From Kribbella jiaozuonensis (lineage in GTDB: Bacteria; Actinomycetota; Actinomycetes; Propionibacteriales; Kribbellaceae): a stretch of DNA of 64,000 bases. Position numbers and translations under genes: made by a program. Shown here one piece after another: positions 32,486 to 41,585 of this stretch. The first letter of the stretch is position 1, and the number at the start of each line of letters is the position of its first letter. A model generated the notes under the pieces. The model was not told the DNA's origin and searched no databases. It saw only the letters and a list, made by a program, of their open reading frames with translations. The stretch spans positions 147,277-211,276 of the forward strand of contig NZ_SZPZ01000007.1 in assembly GCF_005233875.1 (NCBI RefSeq), written 5' to 3'.

Positions 32486-33910
32486 TCAGGCGTTCGCAGG
32501 TACGGCGACGGGCGGCAGGTCGGCCGGTGCGGCCAGGGTCCCGGTGACGGCGGTCGCGGCGGCGACCAGCGGCGACACCAGGTGGGTGCGACCGCCCTTG
32601 CCCTGGCGGCCTTCGAAGTTCCGGTTCGAGGTGGAGGCGCTGCGCTCACCCGGGGCCAGCTGGTCCGGGTTCATGCCCAGGCACATCGAGCATCCGGCGC
32701 CACGCCACTCGGCGCCGGCGTCCTTGAAGATCGTGTCCAGGCCCTCGGCCTCGGCCTGCAGCCGGACCCGGCCCGACCCCGGGACCACGAGCATCCGGGT
32801 GCCCTCGGCAACCTTCCGCCCGGCGAGTACGCCGGCCGCGGCGCGCAGGTCCTCGATCCGGCCGTTGGTGCAGGAGCCCAGGAACACCGTGTCCACGTGG
32901 ATCTCGCGCATCGGCGTACCGGCGGTGAGGCCCATGTACTCCAGCGCGCGCTCGGCGGCGACCTTGTCGTTCTCGTTGTCGAAGTCGTCCGGCGACGGCA
33001 CGCTCTCCGACAGCGGGATGCCCTGGCCGGGGTTGGTGCCCCAGGTGACGAACGGCGCGATGTCCTCGGCCCGCAGGACGACCTCGCGGTCGAACGTCGC
33101 GTCCTGGTCGGTCGCCAGGCTCTTCCAGTACTCGACCGCTGCTTCCCAGTCGACGCCCTGCGGCGCGTGCGGCTTGTCCTGCAGGTACGCGAACGTGGTC
33201 TCGTCCGGCGCGATCATGCCCGCCTTGGCGCCCCACTCGATCGACATGTTGCAGATCGTCATCCGGGCTTCCATGCTCAGGCTCCGGATCGCCTCGCCGC
33301 GGTACTCGACGATGTAGCCCTGGCCGCCGCCGGTGCCGACCTTCGCGATCAGCGCCAGCACCAGGTCCTTGGCCGAGACACCGTCCGGCAGTACGCCGTC
33401 GACCGTGACGGCCATCGTCTTCGGCCGGGCCTGCATCAACGTCTGAGTGGCCAGCACGTGCTCGACCTCGCTCGTACCGATGCCGAAGGCAATCGCTCCG
33501 AACGCGCCGTGCGTCGAGGTGTGGCTGTCACCGCAGACCACGGTCATGCCGGGCTGGGTCAGTCCGAGCTGCGGGCCGATCACGTGCACGACGCCCTGGT
33601 CCGGGTCGCCGAGGGTGTGGATCCGGATGCCGAACTCCTCGGCGTTCTTCCGCAGCGTGTCCACCTGGGTGCGCGACACCGGGTCGGCGATCGGCTTGTC
33701 CACATCGAACGTCGGGACGTTGTGGTCCTCGGTCGCGATGGTGAGGTCCGGACGCCGTACGCCGCGGCCGGCCAGCCGCAGACCGTCGAAGGCCTGTGGG
33801 CTGGTCACCTCGTGAACCAGATGGAGGTCGATGTAGAGAAGGTCGGGTTCTCCGTCGGCATGGCGCACGACGTGCGCATCCCAGACCTTTTCCGACAACG
33901 TCCTACCCAT
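32486..33910 (-). CDS. leuC: 3-isopropylmalate dehydratase large subunit
   Basis: 474 residues. An aconitase-like [4Fe-4S] enzyme; the cluster cysteines are in FLGSCTNGRIEDL and GCSMCLGMNPDQ. N-terminal HLVHEVTSPQAFDGLR and GDSHTSTHGAFGAIAFGIGTSEVEHVLATQ fit LeuC. The open frame extends to 34387, but ATG 33910 (MGRTLSEKVWDAHVV) has AAGGAGAG upstream and leaves the promoter region free. It is divergent from the ndgR-type regulator, which in Streptomyces controls leuCD. Confidence 0.95.
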   Translation of the reverse strand: MGRTLSEKVWDAHVVRHADGEPDLLYIDLHLVHEVTSPQAFDGLRLAGRGVRRPDLTIATEDHNVPTFDVDKPIADPVSRTQVDTLRKNAEEFGIRIHTLGDPDQGVVHVIGPQLGLTQPGMTVVCGDSHTSTHGAFGAIAFGIGTSEVEHVLATQTLMQARPKTMAVTVDGVLPDGVSAKDLVLALIAKVGTGGGQGYIVEYRGEAIRSLSMEARMTICNMSIEWGAKAGMIAPDETTFAYLQDKPHAPQGVDWEAAVEYWKSLATDQDATFDREVVLRAEDIAPFVTWGTNPGQGIPLSESVPSPDDFDNENDKVAAERALEYMGLTAGTPMREIHVDTVFLGSCTNGRIEDLRAAAGVLAGRKVAEGTRMLVVPGSGRVRLQAEAEGLDTIFKDAGAEWRGAGCSMCLGMNPDQLAPGERSASTSNRNFEGRQGKGGRTHLVSPLVAAATAVTGTLAAPADLPPVAVPANA

Positions 33911-33981
33911 CAGACTCTCCTTTGAGATTTGTGGTGAGGTGCTATCGCTCACACTGCGCTTGAAGTCAGTGCAGAAGCGAC

Positions 33982-34016
33982 TTGCGTTCCACGATTCGAG
34001 ACGGCAGTATCGTCTC
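33982..34016 (+). promoter_or_regulatory. ndgR promoter with operator (leaderless)
   Basis: TTGCGT (33982-33987), 17 bases, CAGTAT (34005-34010), then 6 bases to ATG 34017, so the transcript should begin at the start codon. The palindrome GAGACG-n7-CGTCTC (33998-34016) straddles the -10 and is a likely autoregulatory IclR operator. Confidence 0.6.
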
Positions 34017-34736
34017 ATGGACAACTCTAGCGGAGTCGGCGTTCTCGACAAAGCAGCCCTCGTTCTGTCCGCGCTCGAGTCCGGGCCGGCGACCCTGGCC
34101 GGTCTCGTGGCGGCCACCGGGCTGGCCCGCCCGACCGCACACCGGCTGGCTGTGGCGCTGGAGCACCACCGTCTGGTCGGCCGCGACATGCAGGGACGGT
34201 TCGTGCTCGGACCGCGACTCAGCGAGTTGGCCTCCGCCGCCGGTGAGGACCGGCTGCTCGCGACCGCCGGCCCGGTGCTGGCGCGACTGCGGGACATCAC
34301 CGGTGAGTCGGCGCAGTTGTTCCGCCGCCAGGGTGAGTACCGGGTGTGCGTCGCCGCTGCGGAGCGTCCGTCCGGTCTGCGCGACACCGTCCCGGTCGGC
34401 AGTCAGCTGACCATGGCCGCCGGTTCGGCTGCCCAGATACTGCTTGCCTGGGAGGACCCGGAGCGGATGCACCGCGGCCTCCACAACGCGTCGTTCAACG
34501 CGGCCGCGCTGGCCGGCGTACGGCGTCGTGGCTGGGCGCACTCGGTCGGCGAACGGGAGCAGGGTGTCGCGTCCGTCTCGGCCCCGGTCCGCTCCCCCAG
34601 CGGCAAGGTGATCGCCGCCGTCTCGGTCTCCGGCCCGATCGAACGTCTGTCCCGCCAGCCGGGTCGGATGCACGCTCCGGCCGTGATGGCCGCGGCCGAG
34701 CGACTGTCCGAGGCGCTGCGCCGCGCATCTGAGTAA
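34017..34736 (+). CDS. ndgR: IclR family regulator, NdgR-like
   Basis: 239 residues. A winged helix (ALVLSALESGPATLAGLVAATGLARPTAHRLAVALEHHRLV) is followed by an IclR effector domain with SGLRDTVPVGSQLTMAAGSAAQI and a C-terminal AVSVSGPIERLSRQPGR. Divergence from leuCD marks it as the NdgR/LtbR type, which regulates leucine and nitrogen-linked amino-acid genes in Streptomyces and Corynebacterium. ATG 34017 appears to be the first transcribed codon. The frame upstream to 33939 contains the promoter. Confidence 0.9.
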   Translation: MDNSSGVGVLDKAALVLSALESGPATLAGLVAATGLARPTAHRLAVALEHHRLVGRDMQGRFVLGPRLSELASAAGEDRLLATAGPVLARLRDITGESAQLFRRQGEYRVCVAAAERPSGLRDTVPVGSQLTMAAGSAAQILLAWEDPERMHRGLHNASFNAAALAGVRRRGWAHSVGEREQGVASVSAPVRSPSGKVIAAVSVSGPIERLSRQPGRMHAPAVMAAAERLSEALRRASE

Positions 34737-34808
34737 GTTGCGTTGGTAGTTGTCACGTAGCGCCACCAGGATCACCATGAGGGTGGGAACCCCTCAAGGA
34801 GGTCCGAC

Positions 34809-35375
34809 ATGGAGCGGGACTGGCTGACCCTCGGCTGGAAGATGTTGCTCGTCCGCGGTGCAATCGGCATCATTTTCGGGATTCTCGCGATCGTGTGGCC
34901 GATCCACACCGCGATCGCGTTGGCATTGCTCTGGGGCATCTGGGCCCTGGTCGACGGGATCGGCTCGATCGCCCAGGCGTTCCAGCCCGAGTCGAAGGGC
35001 AGCCGGTTGTGGCTGGTCACGCTCGGGGTGATCGCCTTGATCGCGGCCTTCTTCGCGATCACCAGCCCTGGGATGGCAGCGACGACGCTGACCTGGATCC
35101 TCGGGATCTGGCTGATCGTCCGGGGCATCTTCGAGCTCGCCGGCGCCTTCAGCAGTCAACAGGTGGTGCCACGCTGGCTCCTCGTGCTGAGCGGACTGCT
35201 GTCGATCCTCATCGGCGTACTGTTCGCCGCCAACCCGGGCGCCGGCGCAGTAAGCGTCGCCGTCGTCCTGGGCGTCACAGCGCTGGTCTGGGGCGTGGTC
35301 CTCATCGGCGTCGGCTTCTCCGTACGCCGAGAACTCCACAGCGGCCCCGCCCACTCCAGCCCCTCACCCGCATAA
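34809..35375 (+). CDS. HdeD family (DUF308) membrane protein
   Basis: 188 residues with six hydrophobic helices in a repeated pattern (WKMLLVRGAIGIIFGILAIVWP, LWGIWALVDGIGSIAQAF, ILGIWLIVRGIFELAGAF, GLLSILIGVLFA). The family includes E. coli HdeD, implicated in acid resistance; the biochemical role is unknown. ATG 34809 follows a perfect AAGGAGGT. It stands alone, downstream of ndgR after 72 bases. Confidence 0.85.
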   Translation: MERDWLTLGWKMLLVRGAIGIIFGILAIVWPIHTAIALALLWGIWALVDGIGSIAQAFQPESKGSRLWLVTLGVIALIAAFFAITSPGMAATTLTWILGIWLIVRGIFELAGAFSSQQVVPRWLLVLSGLLSILIGVLFAANPGAGAVSVAVVLGVTALVWGVVLIGVGFSVRRELHSGPAHSSPSPA

Positions 35376-35494
35376 CAAACACGAGTTAGCACGACGAAGC
35401 CGATCGCGCTGCCCCGGTCCCACCGGGCACGCGATCGGCACCGGCCCTGGGCAGGTCGGTGTGCCGGCGCCCCGGGCGCCACCGCACGCTGGGT

Positions 35495-36595
35495 TTAGCC
35501 GAGTGTGTTGCCGCGGTCGGCGCCGGTGATGCGATCGGCCGCCTGCCGTGACGAGTCGGCGGCGACTGCTGAGCCCGCTCCGGCGCCGCCGGGCGCGGTC
35601 GGGCCGGTGACACCTGCCGCGCCGGCCACGCCTGCGCTTGCCAGGCGTGTGGCGGCTGCGGTCTCGGCTGTGCGGGTGGCCTCGTTGGCGGGGGTGGTTT
35701 CGGCCGGCGCGGCCTCGCGTTCGAGGCGGGTGATGGCGCGGTGGGTGTCCTCGCCGATGCGTCGGCCGAGGACGTCGGCTCGGTCCAGGCGAGCCGGCAG
35801 CGACTCCCGCGAGTCGTCCAGTTCCTTCATCGCCGTGGTGAGCTGGTCGCCGATCACCGAGGTGAGCCGGTCGGCCGCCGCCGTACGAACCGCCGCGTCC
35901 GCCTGCTGAAGCACCGGCGAGCGGTTGACCAGGATCTCGGCCGCAACCCTCGCCTTGTCCAGCCCGTCCGAGGCGTGCACGCGATCCAGCAGCCGCCCTT
36001 CGCCCGGAGTACGCCGCTCCAGCGGGTCGAGGTTGTCCGCGAACGCTTCCACCAGCCGCTCGTTCGGCATCCGTTGCGCCCACCCGTTGCCGCTCCGCAG
36101 CGCCCGCTCGACGTCCTGCGAGATCGTCCCCTGGCCCACAAGCTGCGAGACCACATGCCCGTAGTGGAAGCGCGCAACCGCCGTACCGATCGCGTCGGCC
36201 AACTGCGACCCCGGCCGGTTCATATCCACACTCAACCGGTTCTGCGCCCGGTCCTGCCGATCCCGCAGCTCACGGTCGGCCCCACGCCCGACCCCCGCGC
36301 TGAGCTCACACGTCAGCCCGACGCCGAGCTGCTGCACCTCCGAGATCTCCTCACCGGCAGGCCAACCACGAGACCGACGCCAGCCCGTACTGCGACCAAG
36401 CTTCTCCAGCCTGTCCGCGTCGTCGAACCCGACACCGAGCACACCATCGGCGTGCTTCTCCGGCGAAAAGTACGGCCCGAGCAACACGCGCCGATCCCGC
36501 CGATCCGGCGGCGTCTCCGCCAACCGCTCGCGGACGGCCGCCTCCCACGCATCGACGAAACGCGCCGCCACCTTGTGGACGGGGACCTCTGCCAC
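35495..36595 (-). CDS. hypothetical protein, soluble and helical
   Basis: 366 residues, unrecognised. The first ~90 residues are mixed (VAARFVDAWEAAVRERLAETPPDRRDRRVLLGPYFSPEKH ... GVGFDDADRLEKLG), the middle is charged and helical, and the last ~70 residues are an Ala/Gly/Thr-rich low-complexity tail (ATRLASAGVAGAAGVTGPTAPGGAG). No signal peptide or membrane helix. GTG 36595 is preceded by GAGGAG at six bases, and codon third positions are GC-rich as in real genes here. It stands alone between HdeD and the LacI operon. An overlapping 239-residue Arg/Gly-rich frame at 35364-36083 is a shadow. Confidence 0.65.
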   Translation of the reverse strand: MAEVPVHKVAARFVDAWEAAVRERLAETPPDRRDRRVLLGPYFSPEKHADGVLGVGFDDADRLEKLGRSTGWRRSRGWPAGEEISEVQQLGVGLTCELSAGVGRGADRELRDRQDRAQNRLSVDMNRPGSQLADAIGTAVARFHYGHVVSQLVGQGTISQDVERALRSGNGWAQRMPNERLVEAFADNLDPLERRTPGEGRLLDRVHASDGLDKARVAAEILVNRSPVLQQADAAVRTAAADRLTSVIGDQLTTAMKELDDSRESLPARLDRADVLGRRIGEDTHRAITRLEREAAPAETTPANEATRTAETAAATRLASAGVAGAAGVTGPTAPGGAGAGSAVAADSSRQAADRITGADRGNTLG

Positions 36596-36709
36596 AGCTG
36601 GCTCCTCGGGTCGCTCGGACTTACCGCGGCAGCGTCGCAGAGCGCAGGGTTCAGCAACCCGGCATCACGACCGGGTTCACGCCGGGTTCACCCGAGATTC
36701 AGCGATCGG

Positions 36710-37690
36710 CTAGCAGCCGCAGGAGGTGCTCGGGATCAGCTCGTAGTCGAGGACGTGCCGTGCGGCCTGGGTGTTCGAGCGATCCAGCAGCAGCTCGACG
36801 GCGCGACGTGCAGTCTCCTCGATCGGCTGGCGGACGCTGGCCAGCGGCGGGATCGTCACCGTGCATTCGCTGGTGCCATCGAAGCCCATCACCGCAACGT
36901 CTTCCGGCACCCGCAGCCCGGCCTCCCACGCCGCGAACAGTACGCCGAACGCCTGCTCGTCGGTCGAGCAGTAGATCGCCCGCGGCGGCCGCTTCTGCTT
37001 GAACCACGGCTGTACGGCGTCACGCGCGGCAAACCGCGACACCGGGCAGGCGACGTACCGCGCCGACGCCCGAGGATGCTTCTCCAGCGCCCATTCGATC
37101 CCGCGCCGGTGTTCCGACGTACCGGGCGAATCTTCCGGACCGGTTACGACACCGAGGGTGCGGTAGCCGTGTGACAGCAGGTGATCCGTCGACGCCTCCG
37201 CGGCCGCGACGTAGTCGATCGAAAGCGTCGACACCGTCACGCCCTCAGGCACAGGATGCAGAGCAACCACCGGTACGCCGGCCGCGGCGAACCGCTGGAT
37301 CGCAGGCTCCACCAGCAACGAGACGAGTACGACGCCGTCCACCTTGCGCTCGATGAACGACCCGATGTGCGCGGACTCCTGCTCCGGATCCCCCGCTGAA
37401 TCACCGATCAGCAGCAAGTGATCATGCTGCCGCGCGAAGTTCTCCAGGTGTTCGGCAAGCGTCGCGAAGTACGGGTTGCGGATCTGCGGGATCAGCAGGC
37501 CGAGCGAGTACGTGCGTCCCGCGCTTAGCGCACGGGCAAGGATGTTGGGCCGGTAGTCCAGCTCCGCCGCGGCCTCGAGGACGCGCCGACGCGTCTCAGC
37601 GGAGACGGGCCTGGGGCCGTTGTTGAAGACGTAGCTGACGACAGCGGTCGACGTACCGGCCCGCTCCGCGACATCACGAGCCGTCGCCAT
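36710..37690 (-). CDS. LacI family transcriptional regulator
   Basis: 326 residues. The hinge-helix DNA-binding domain reads ATARDVAERAGTSTAVVSYVFNNGPRPVSAETRRRVLEAAAELDYRPN; a periplasmic-binding-like sensor follows (SLGLLIPQIRNPYFATLAEHLE). ATG 37690 has GGGGAG four bases upstream; an in-frame ATG at 37702 has none. It overlaps the nucleoside hydrolase gene end by 17 bases and is the last gene of the ABC-hydrolase operon, so it is probably autoregulated through the twin operators at 41586-41614. The C-terminus ends in CGC, which is unusual. Confidence 0.9.
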   Translation of the reverse strand: MATARDVAERAGTSTAVVSYVFNNGPRPVSAETRRRVLEAAAELDYRPNILARALSAGRTYSLGLLIPQIRNPYFATLAEHLENFARQHDHLLLIGDSAGDPEQESAHIGSFIERKVDGVVLVSLLVEPAIQRFAAAGVPVVALHPVPEGVTVSTLSIDYVAAAEASTDHLLSHGYRTLGVVTGPEDSPGTSEHRRGIEWALEKHPRASARYVACPVSRFAARDAVQPWFKQKRPPRAIYCSTDEQAFGVLFAAWEAGLRVPEDVAVMGFDGTSECTVTIPPLASVRQPIEETARRAVELLLDRSNTQAARHVLDYELIPSTSCGC

Positions 37691-38591
37691 CGATCTCCCC
37701 ATGGTGTGCAGCGTATGCCCGCCCCGCCGCCACGATCCGCGCCGTGATCTCCTCAGCCACGGCCTCGGCGTCGACCTCGGTCACGATCCGCACGGATCCA
37801 CCGGAGTCCGGCGTGAACACGCTGCGCCCGGCGCCATCGCCACCCACCTGGATCGCCACCCGCCCAACGTCCGACGTCTTGAACAATTCCGGGCGACTCA
37901 GCACAAGCACCGCAACCGGATCATGCGGCACGTTCCACGTCTCACTCCAGTACGCCCACCACTGCTCGATATCCGCACCGAGCGCCGCCCCCAGTCGACC
38001 AGCGGCCCGGATCCGCTCCAGCCGCGACGCCTCGATCGCCACCTGCTGCGTGATCTCCAGCCCGGTGATCGTCGTCGGGATACCGGCGGTCAGCACGATC
38101 TGCGCCGCGAGGTCGTCGGACTTGAAGTTGTGCTCCGCCTTGTCGTCGCCGAACGACCCACCCATCACCCACAGATGCCGGATCCACCCAGCCACCTGCG
38201 GCTCGAGCTGCAACGCCTTCGCCACATTCGTCAGCGGACCGATCGCGGCAACGTCGAGCTCACCAGGCTGCTCACGTAGCCGTGCCACCAGCCGCTCCGG
38301 CGCACTCTCCGCACTGACCGTCTCGGAGGACAGGTCGTCGTGCAGCGTGCCCTCATGCCCGGCCCACCAGACCTCTCGCCCCGACAAGGTCTCCACAGCA
38401 CCCGGTACGACGACCAGCTCGCGCCCGGCGAGTGCGGCGTACCGGCGGGCGAGTTGAGCGCGTAGCCGGGTGTCGCCGTACACCGTGTGGACCTCGAGCA
38501 GCTCGAGGTCCGGGCTGCCCATGATCTGGGCGAGCGCCATGGCGTCGTCGACGTCGGAGCCGATATCGGTGTCGAGAATGAGCTGGTGCAT
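37674..38591 (-). CDS. nucleoside hydrolase (IU-nucleosidase family)
   Basis: 305 residues. The N-terminal LILDTDIGSDVDDAMALAQIMGSP is the calcium-binding Asp cluster of nucleoside N-ribohydrolases, and NFKSDDLAAQIVLTAG, WVMGGSFGD and NVPHDPVAVLVL are the other conserved blocks. It releases ribose from nucleosides. It follows the second permease gene after 7 bases in an operon with a sugar-type ABC importer, so the imported substrate may be a nucleoside (inference). The LacI gene overlaps its end. Confidence 0.88.
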   Translation of the reverse strand: MHQLILDTDIGSDVDDAMALAQIMGSPDLELLEVHTVYGDTRLRAQLARRYAALAGRELVVVPGAVETLSGREVWWAGHEGTLHDDLSSETVSAESAPERLVARLREQPGELDVAAIGPLTNVAKALQLEPQVAGWIRHLWVMGGSFGDDKAEHNFKSDDLAAQIVLTAGIPTTITGLEITQQVAIEASRLERIRAAGRLGAALGADIEQWWAYWSETWNVPHDPVAVLVLSRPELFKTSDVGRVAIQVGGDGAGRSVFTPDSGGSVRIVTEVDAEAVAEEITARIVAAGRAYAAHHGEIDGDGS

Positions 38592-38598
38592 GGTCTCC

Positions 38599-39414
38599 CT
38601 ATTTCAGGCCCGTGCTGGACACGGACTGGACGAAGTACCGCTGGAAGCCGGCGATGACGACCAGCGGGATGACGGTGAGTACGACGGCGCCCGCGAACAC
38701 CAGACCGTAGTCCGCGAAGTTCTGGCCTTGCAGGTTGGACAGGGCCACCGGGCCGAGGATGTGCTTGGCGTCGGTGCCGATCAGCAGTGGCCAGACGTAC
38801 GACTGCCACTGGAACAGGAACAGCATCAGCCCGGCGCCGATCAGCGCGGGCCGGGACAGCGGCAGGTAGATCCAGCGGAACACGCCGAACCAGCCCAGCC
38901 CGTCCAGCCGACCCGCCTCGACGAGCTCGGCCGGGATGCCGAGGAAGAACTGTCGCAGCAGGAAGATCGCCATCCCGTTGCCGATCCCCGGCAACACCAG
39001 CCCGGTGAACGTGTTCGTCAGCTGCCAGTCGCGGAACATCGTCGACAGCGGGATCGCGATCGCGTCGAACGGCACGAGGAAGCTCAGTACGACGATGCCG
39101 AACACCAGCCCGCGCCCGCGGTACTCGAACGCCGCCAGCCCGAACGCCGCCGACGCACAGACCGCGAGACCGATGACGACCGTCGCCGCGCTGACCAGGA
39201 TCGAGTTGAGCGTCGCGCGACCGACATCGCTGCTCAGCAGGGCCGAGTAGTTGTGCAACGTCGGCTTCAACTCGAAGAACGTCTGCCACGACAACGTCAG
39301 ATGCGCGAACGTCTCCGAACCCGGCCGCAGTGAGTTCGTCAACACCCACAGCAGCGGCAGGAAGAACAGAATGCCGATGACTCCGCCGAGCACCGACAAG
39401 CTCGCGCGCTTCAC
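38599..39414 (-). CDS. carbohydrate ABC transporter permease (MalG-like)
   Basis: 271 residues with six membrane helices. The cytoplasmic EAA loop VEAGRLDGLGWFGVFRWIYLPLSRPAL docks the ATPase. No ATPase is encoded in the operon, so a shared MsiK-type ATPase elsewhere is likely, as in other actinomycetes. ATGA overlap with the preceding permease. Substrate inferred from the operon only. Confidence 0.9.
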   Translation of the reverse strand: MKRASLSVLGGVIGILFFLPLLWVLTNSLRPGSETFAHLTLSWQTFFELKPTLHNYSALLSSDVGRATLNSILVSAATVVIGLAVCASAAFGLAAFEYRGRGLVFGIVVLSFLVPFDAIAIPLSTMFRDWQLTNTFTGLVLPGIGNGMAIFLLRQFFLGIPAELVEAGRLDGLGWFGVFRWIYLPLSRPALIGAGLMLFLFQWQSYVWPLLIGTDAKHILGPVALSNLQGQNFADYGLVFAGAVVLTVIPLVVIAGFQRYFVQSVSSTGLK

Positions 39415-40274
39415 TGGTCACCTCGCAACAGCCGGAACTGCCCGGCCACGATCGCGAGCGTCAGCGCCACCAGGATGACGACCTCGGCCTGCGCCACGTG
39501 GATGTCGCCGATCGCGTACGCGCGGGTGTAGACGTCGTACATCAGCAGGTTGCTGTTCCCGTTCGGGCCGCCCTTGGTGAGGATCTGCACCGGCGCGAAC
39601 ACGAGCAGATTCGAGACTGTGTCGGCGACAAGGACGAACGCGAGCGGTCGGCGTACCAGCGGGAGGATGACCGACACCATCCGGCGCCAGGCACTCGCAC
39701 CGTCGAGCAGCGCGGCCTCGCGGACCTCGACCGGGACCTCCTGGATGCCGGCGATCAGGAACAGCATCCAGTACCCGACGCCGATCCATGAGAGCAGCAC
39801 GATCAGCGACGGCAGCACCTGGCCGGACGACGTCAGGAACTGCTGCGCGGACAGACCGAGCCGCTCGAGTACGCCGTTCGCGAGACCGTCCGGCCGGTAG
39901 ATGACGCTCCAGATCACTGCCGACACCGCAGGCGGGGTGGCTATCGGCAGGATGACCAGGGTGCGCCACAGCTTCGAGCCCGCCGCGCGCTGGGTGAACA
40001 GAACTGCCAGGAGGAACGAGACGACTACCTGGATCGGGTTCACCAGCACGGTGAAGAGCAGCGTCACGCCGACCGACTGCCGGAAGTCCTTGTTCGACAG
40101 CAGATCCGTGTAGTTGCCCAGCCCCGCGAACACCCGCCCACCGCGCAGCAGACTCTCCGTGTAGAAGCTCTCGACCACGGCCGAGATCGCCGGGACGATC
40201 CGCAGTACGGCCAGACACAGCAGCGCCGGCGCGAGGAAGGCAAGGGCGATCAGCCCTTGCCCACGCTTCCTCAT
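39411..40274 (-). CDS. carbohydrate ABC transporter permease (MalF-like)
   Basis: 287 residues. Starts MRKRGQGLIALAFLAPALLCLAVLRIVP; six membrane helices; EAA loop EAALLDGASAWRRMVSVILPLVRRPL. Its ATG overlaps the binding-protein stop and its stop overlaps the MalG-like gene (ATGA each time), so the transport genes are translated as one unit. Confidence 0.9.
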   Translation of the reverse strand: MRKRGQGLIALAFLAPALLCLAVLRIVPAISAVVESFYTESLLRGGRVFAGLGNYTDLLSNKDFRQSVGVTLLFTVLVNPIQVVVSFLLAVLFTQRAAGSKLWRTLVILPIATPPAVSAVIWSVIYRPDGLANGVLERLGLSAQQFLTSSGQVLPSLIVLLSWIGVGYWMLFLIAGIQEVPVEVREAALLDGASAWRRMVSVILPLVRRPLAFVLVADTVSNLLVFAPVQILTKGGPNGNSNLLMYDVYTRAYAIGDIHVAQAEVVILVALTLAIVAGQFRLLRGDQ

Positions 40275-41563
40275 TTAATCGACTTCCAAGCGTCGGTGAG
40301 CTGGCGGGTCGCCTCCTGCAGCCGCGTGTCGGAGTTCGTGCCGTTGCGGATGTCGGCGAACGCCTTGCCCATGACTTCCTCGAACTGGATGTACCCGACA
40401 CTCACCGGCCGCGACACCGCGGTGTGCTCACTCTCGTACGCCGTGATCGCGGCAGCGCCGGCCGTCTTCGTACCGGAGAACGCGTCCATCTTCGGGGTGT
40501 ACTGCTTCTGCGCCTCGAGGTTGGCCGGGATGATCGTCGTCGTACTGGTCGTGGCCAGATTGCCGGCGGCATCGAGCGTCGCGAACTCGAGGAACTTGCG
40601 CGCCATCCCCTGCTGCTTCGACGCCGGGTTGATGCCGAGCGACCACGACCCGGTCGGCGTCACCGGCTTGCCGCCCTGGAAGTACGGCAGCGGCGCGACG
40701 CCCCAGTCGATCTTCGAGCTGCCGAAGATCTTCAAGTCCCACGGGCCGCCGACGAAGAACGCCACGTTGCCGTTCGCGAACACCGGACCGGTCTGGAACC
40801 CGCCGATCCCCCGCGGCGACAGTCCGCTCGCGAAGGTAGCGCCGTACCACTGCATGGCCTTCTTCCAGCCGTCGGTCTCGACCGCCGGAGTGAGCGCGTC
40901 GTCGCCTTCGATGCCGGAGCCGCCGCCGAGCGACTCGGCCAGCGGCTGCAGCTGGTAGTACGCCTCGGGCTGCTCCATGAACAGGCCGTACTTCGTACCG
41001 CCCGACTGCATCGCCTTGCGGCCGGCTGCCTCGACCTGCTCCCAGGTCCAGCGCTGCTGCGGGTCCGCCGTCGGTGGGGTCACGTTCGCCTTCGCGAGCG
41101 CGGTCTTGTTGTAGAAGAGGAACTGCGTCGAGTTCCACATCGGCAGCGACCACAGCTTGTCGCGGAAGTGGTTGGTCTTGTACGCCGCCGCGCTGACCTT
41201 CGTCTTCACCTGGCCGTCGAGGTCGCTGAGATCGGTGAGGAAGCCCTTCGCGGCGAGCTGCGAGACCCGCGGCTCGTCGACCGTGTAGACGTCGATGCCC
41301 GCGTCCTTCGCGCTCAGCCGCTGCTGCATGGTCGCGTTGAACTGGTCGAACGGAATCTGCGTGTAGGCGACCTTGATCCCCGGGTTCTTCGCCTCGAAGG
41401 CCTTGATCACCGGCTGGTAGGTCTCGGCGTTGTCGGTGCCGGTGAACGAGATCGTCCCGGTCGCCGGGCCGGAGTCGGTCGCAGCGGGCTGGTCGGACGA
41501 GCCGCACCCGGCGACTAGCAGGGTCGCCGTGATGACGGCGGCTGGCAAGAGGTTCCGGCGCAC
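40271..41563 (-). CDS. sugar ABC transporter substrate-binding lipoprotein
   Basis: 430 residues. Lipoprotein signal MRRNLLPAAVITATLLVAGCGSS, lipobox Cys at 20, then a cluster-1 solute-binding fold (GTISFTGTDNAETYQPVIKAFEAKNPGIKVAYTQIPFDQ, WNSTQFLFYNKTALAKA, FFVGGPWDLKIFG). First gene of the operon with two permeases, nucleoside hydrolase and LacI. Two LacI-type operators lie 23-50 bases upstream of its start. Confidence 0.92.
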   Translation of the reverse strand: MRRNLLPAAVITATLLVAGCGSSDQPAATDSGPATGTISFTGTDNAETYQPVIKAFEAKNPGIKVAYTQIPFDQFNATMQQRLSAKDAGIDVYTVDEPRVSQLAAKGFLTDLSDLDGQVKTKVSAAAYKTNHFRDKLWSLPMWNSTQFLFYNKTALAKANVTPPTADPQQRWTWEQVEAAGRKAMQSGGTKYGLFMEQPEAYYQLQPLAESLGGGSGIEGDDALTPAVETDGWKKAMQWYGATFASGLSPRGIGGFQTGPVFANGNVAFFVGGPWDLKIFGSSKIDWGVAPLPYFQGGKPVTPTGSWSLGINPASKQQGMARKFLEFATLDAAGNLATTSTTTIIPANLEAQKQYTPKMDAFSGTKTAGAAAITAYESEHTAVSRPVSVGYIQFEEVMGKAFADIRNGTNSDTRLQEATRQLTDAWKSIK

Positions 41564-41585
41564 GGCGGTCCCCTTTCTGAAGTGG

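Noticed and set aside
33911..34387. N-terminal extension of leuC
   Set aside because: It would run antisense through the ndgR gene and its promoter; ATG 33910 has AAGGAGAG and begins the conserved LeuC sequence.
35364..36083. 239-codon Arg/Gly-rich frame on the minus strand
   Set aside because: Same-strand shadow of the 366-residue orphan gene, which has the better start and composition.
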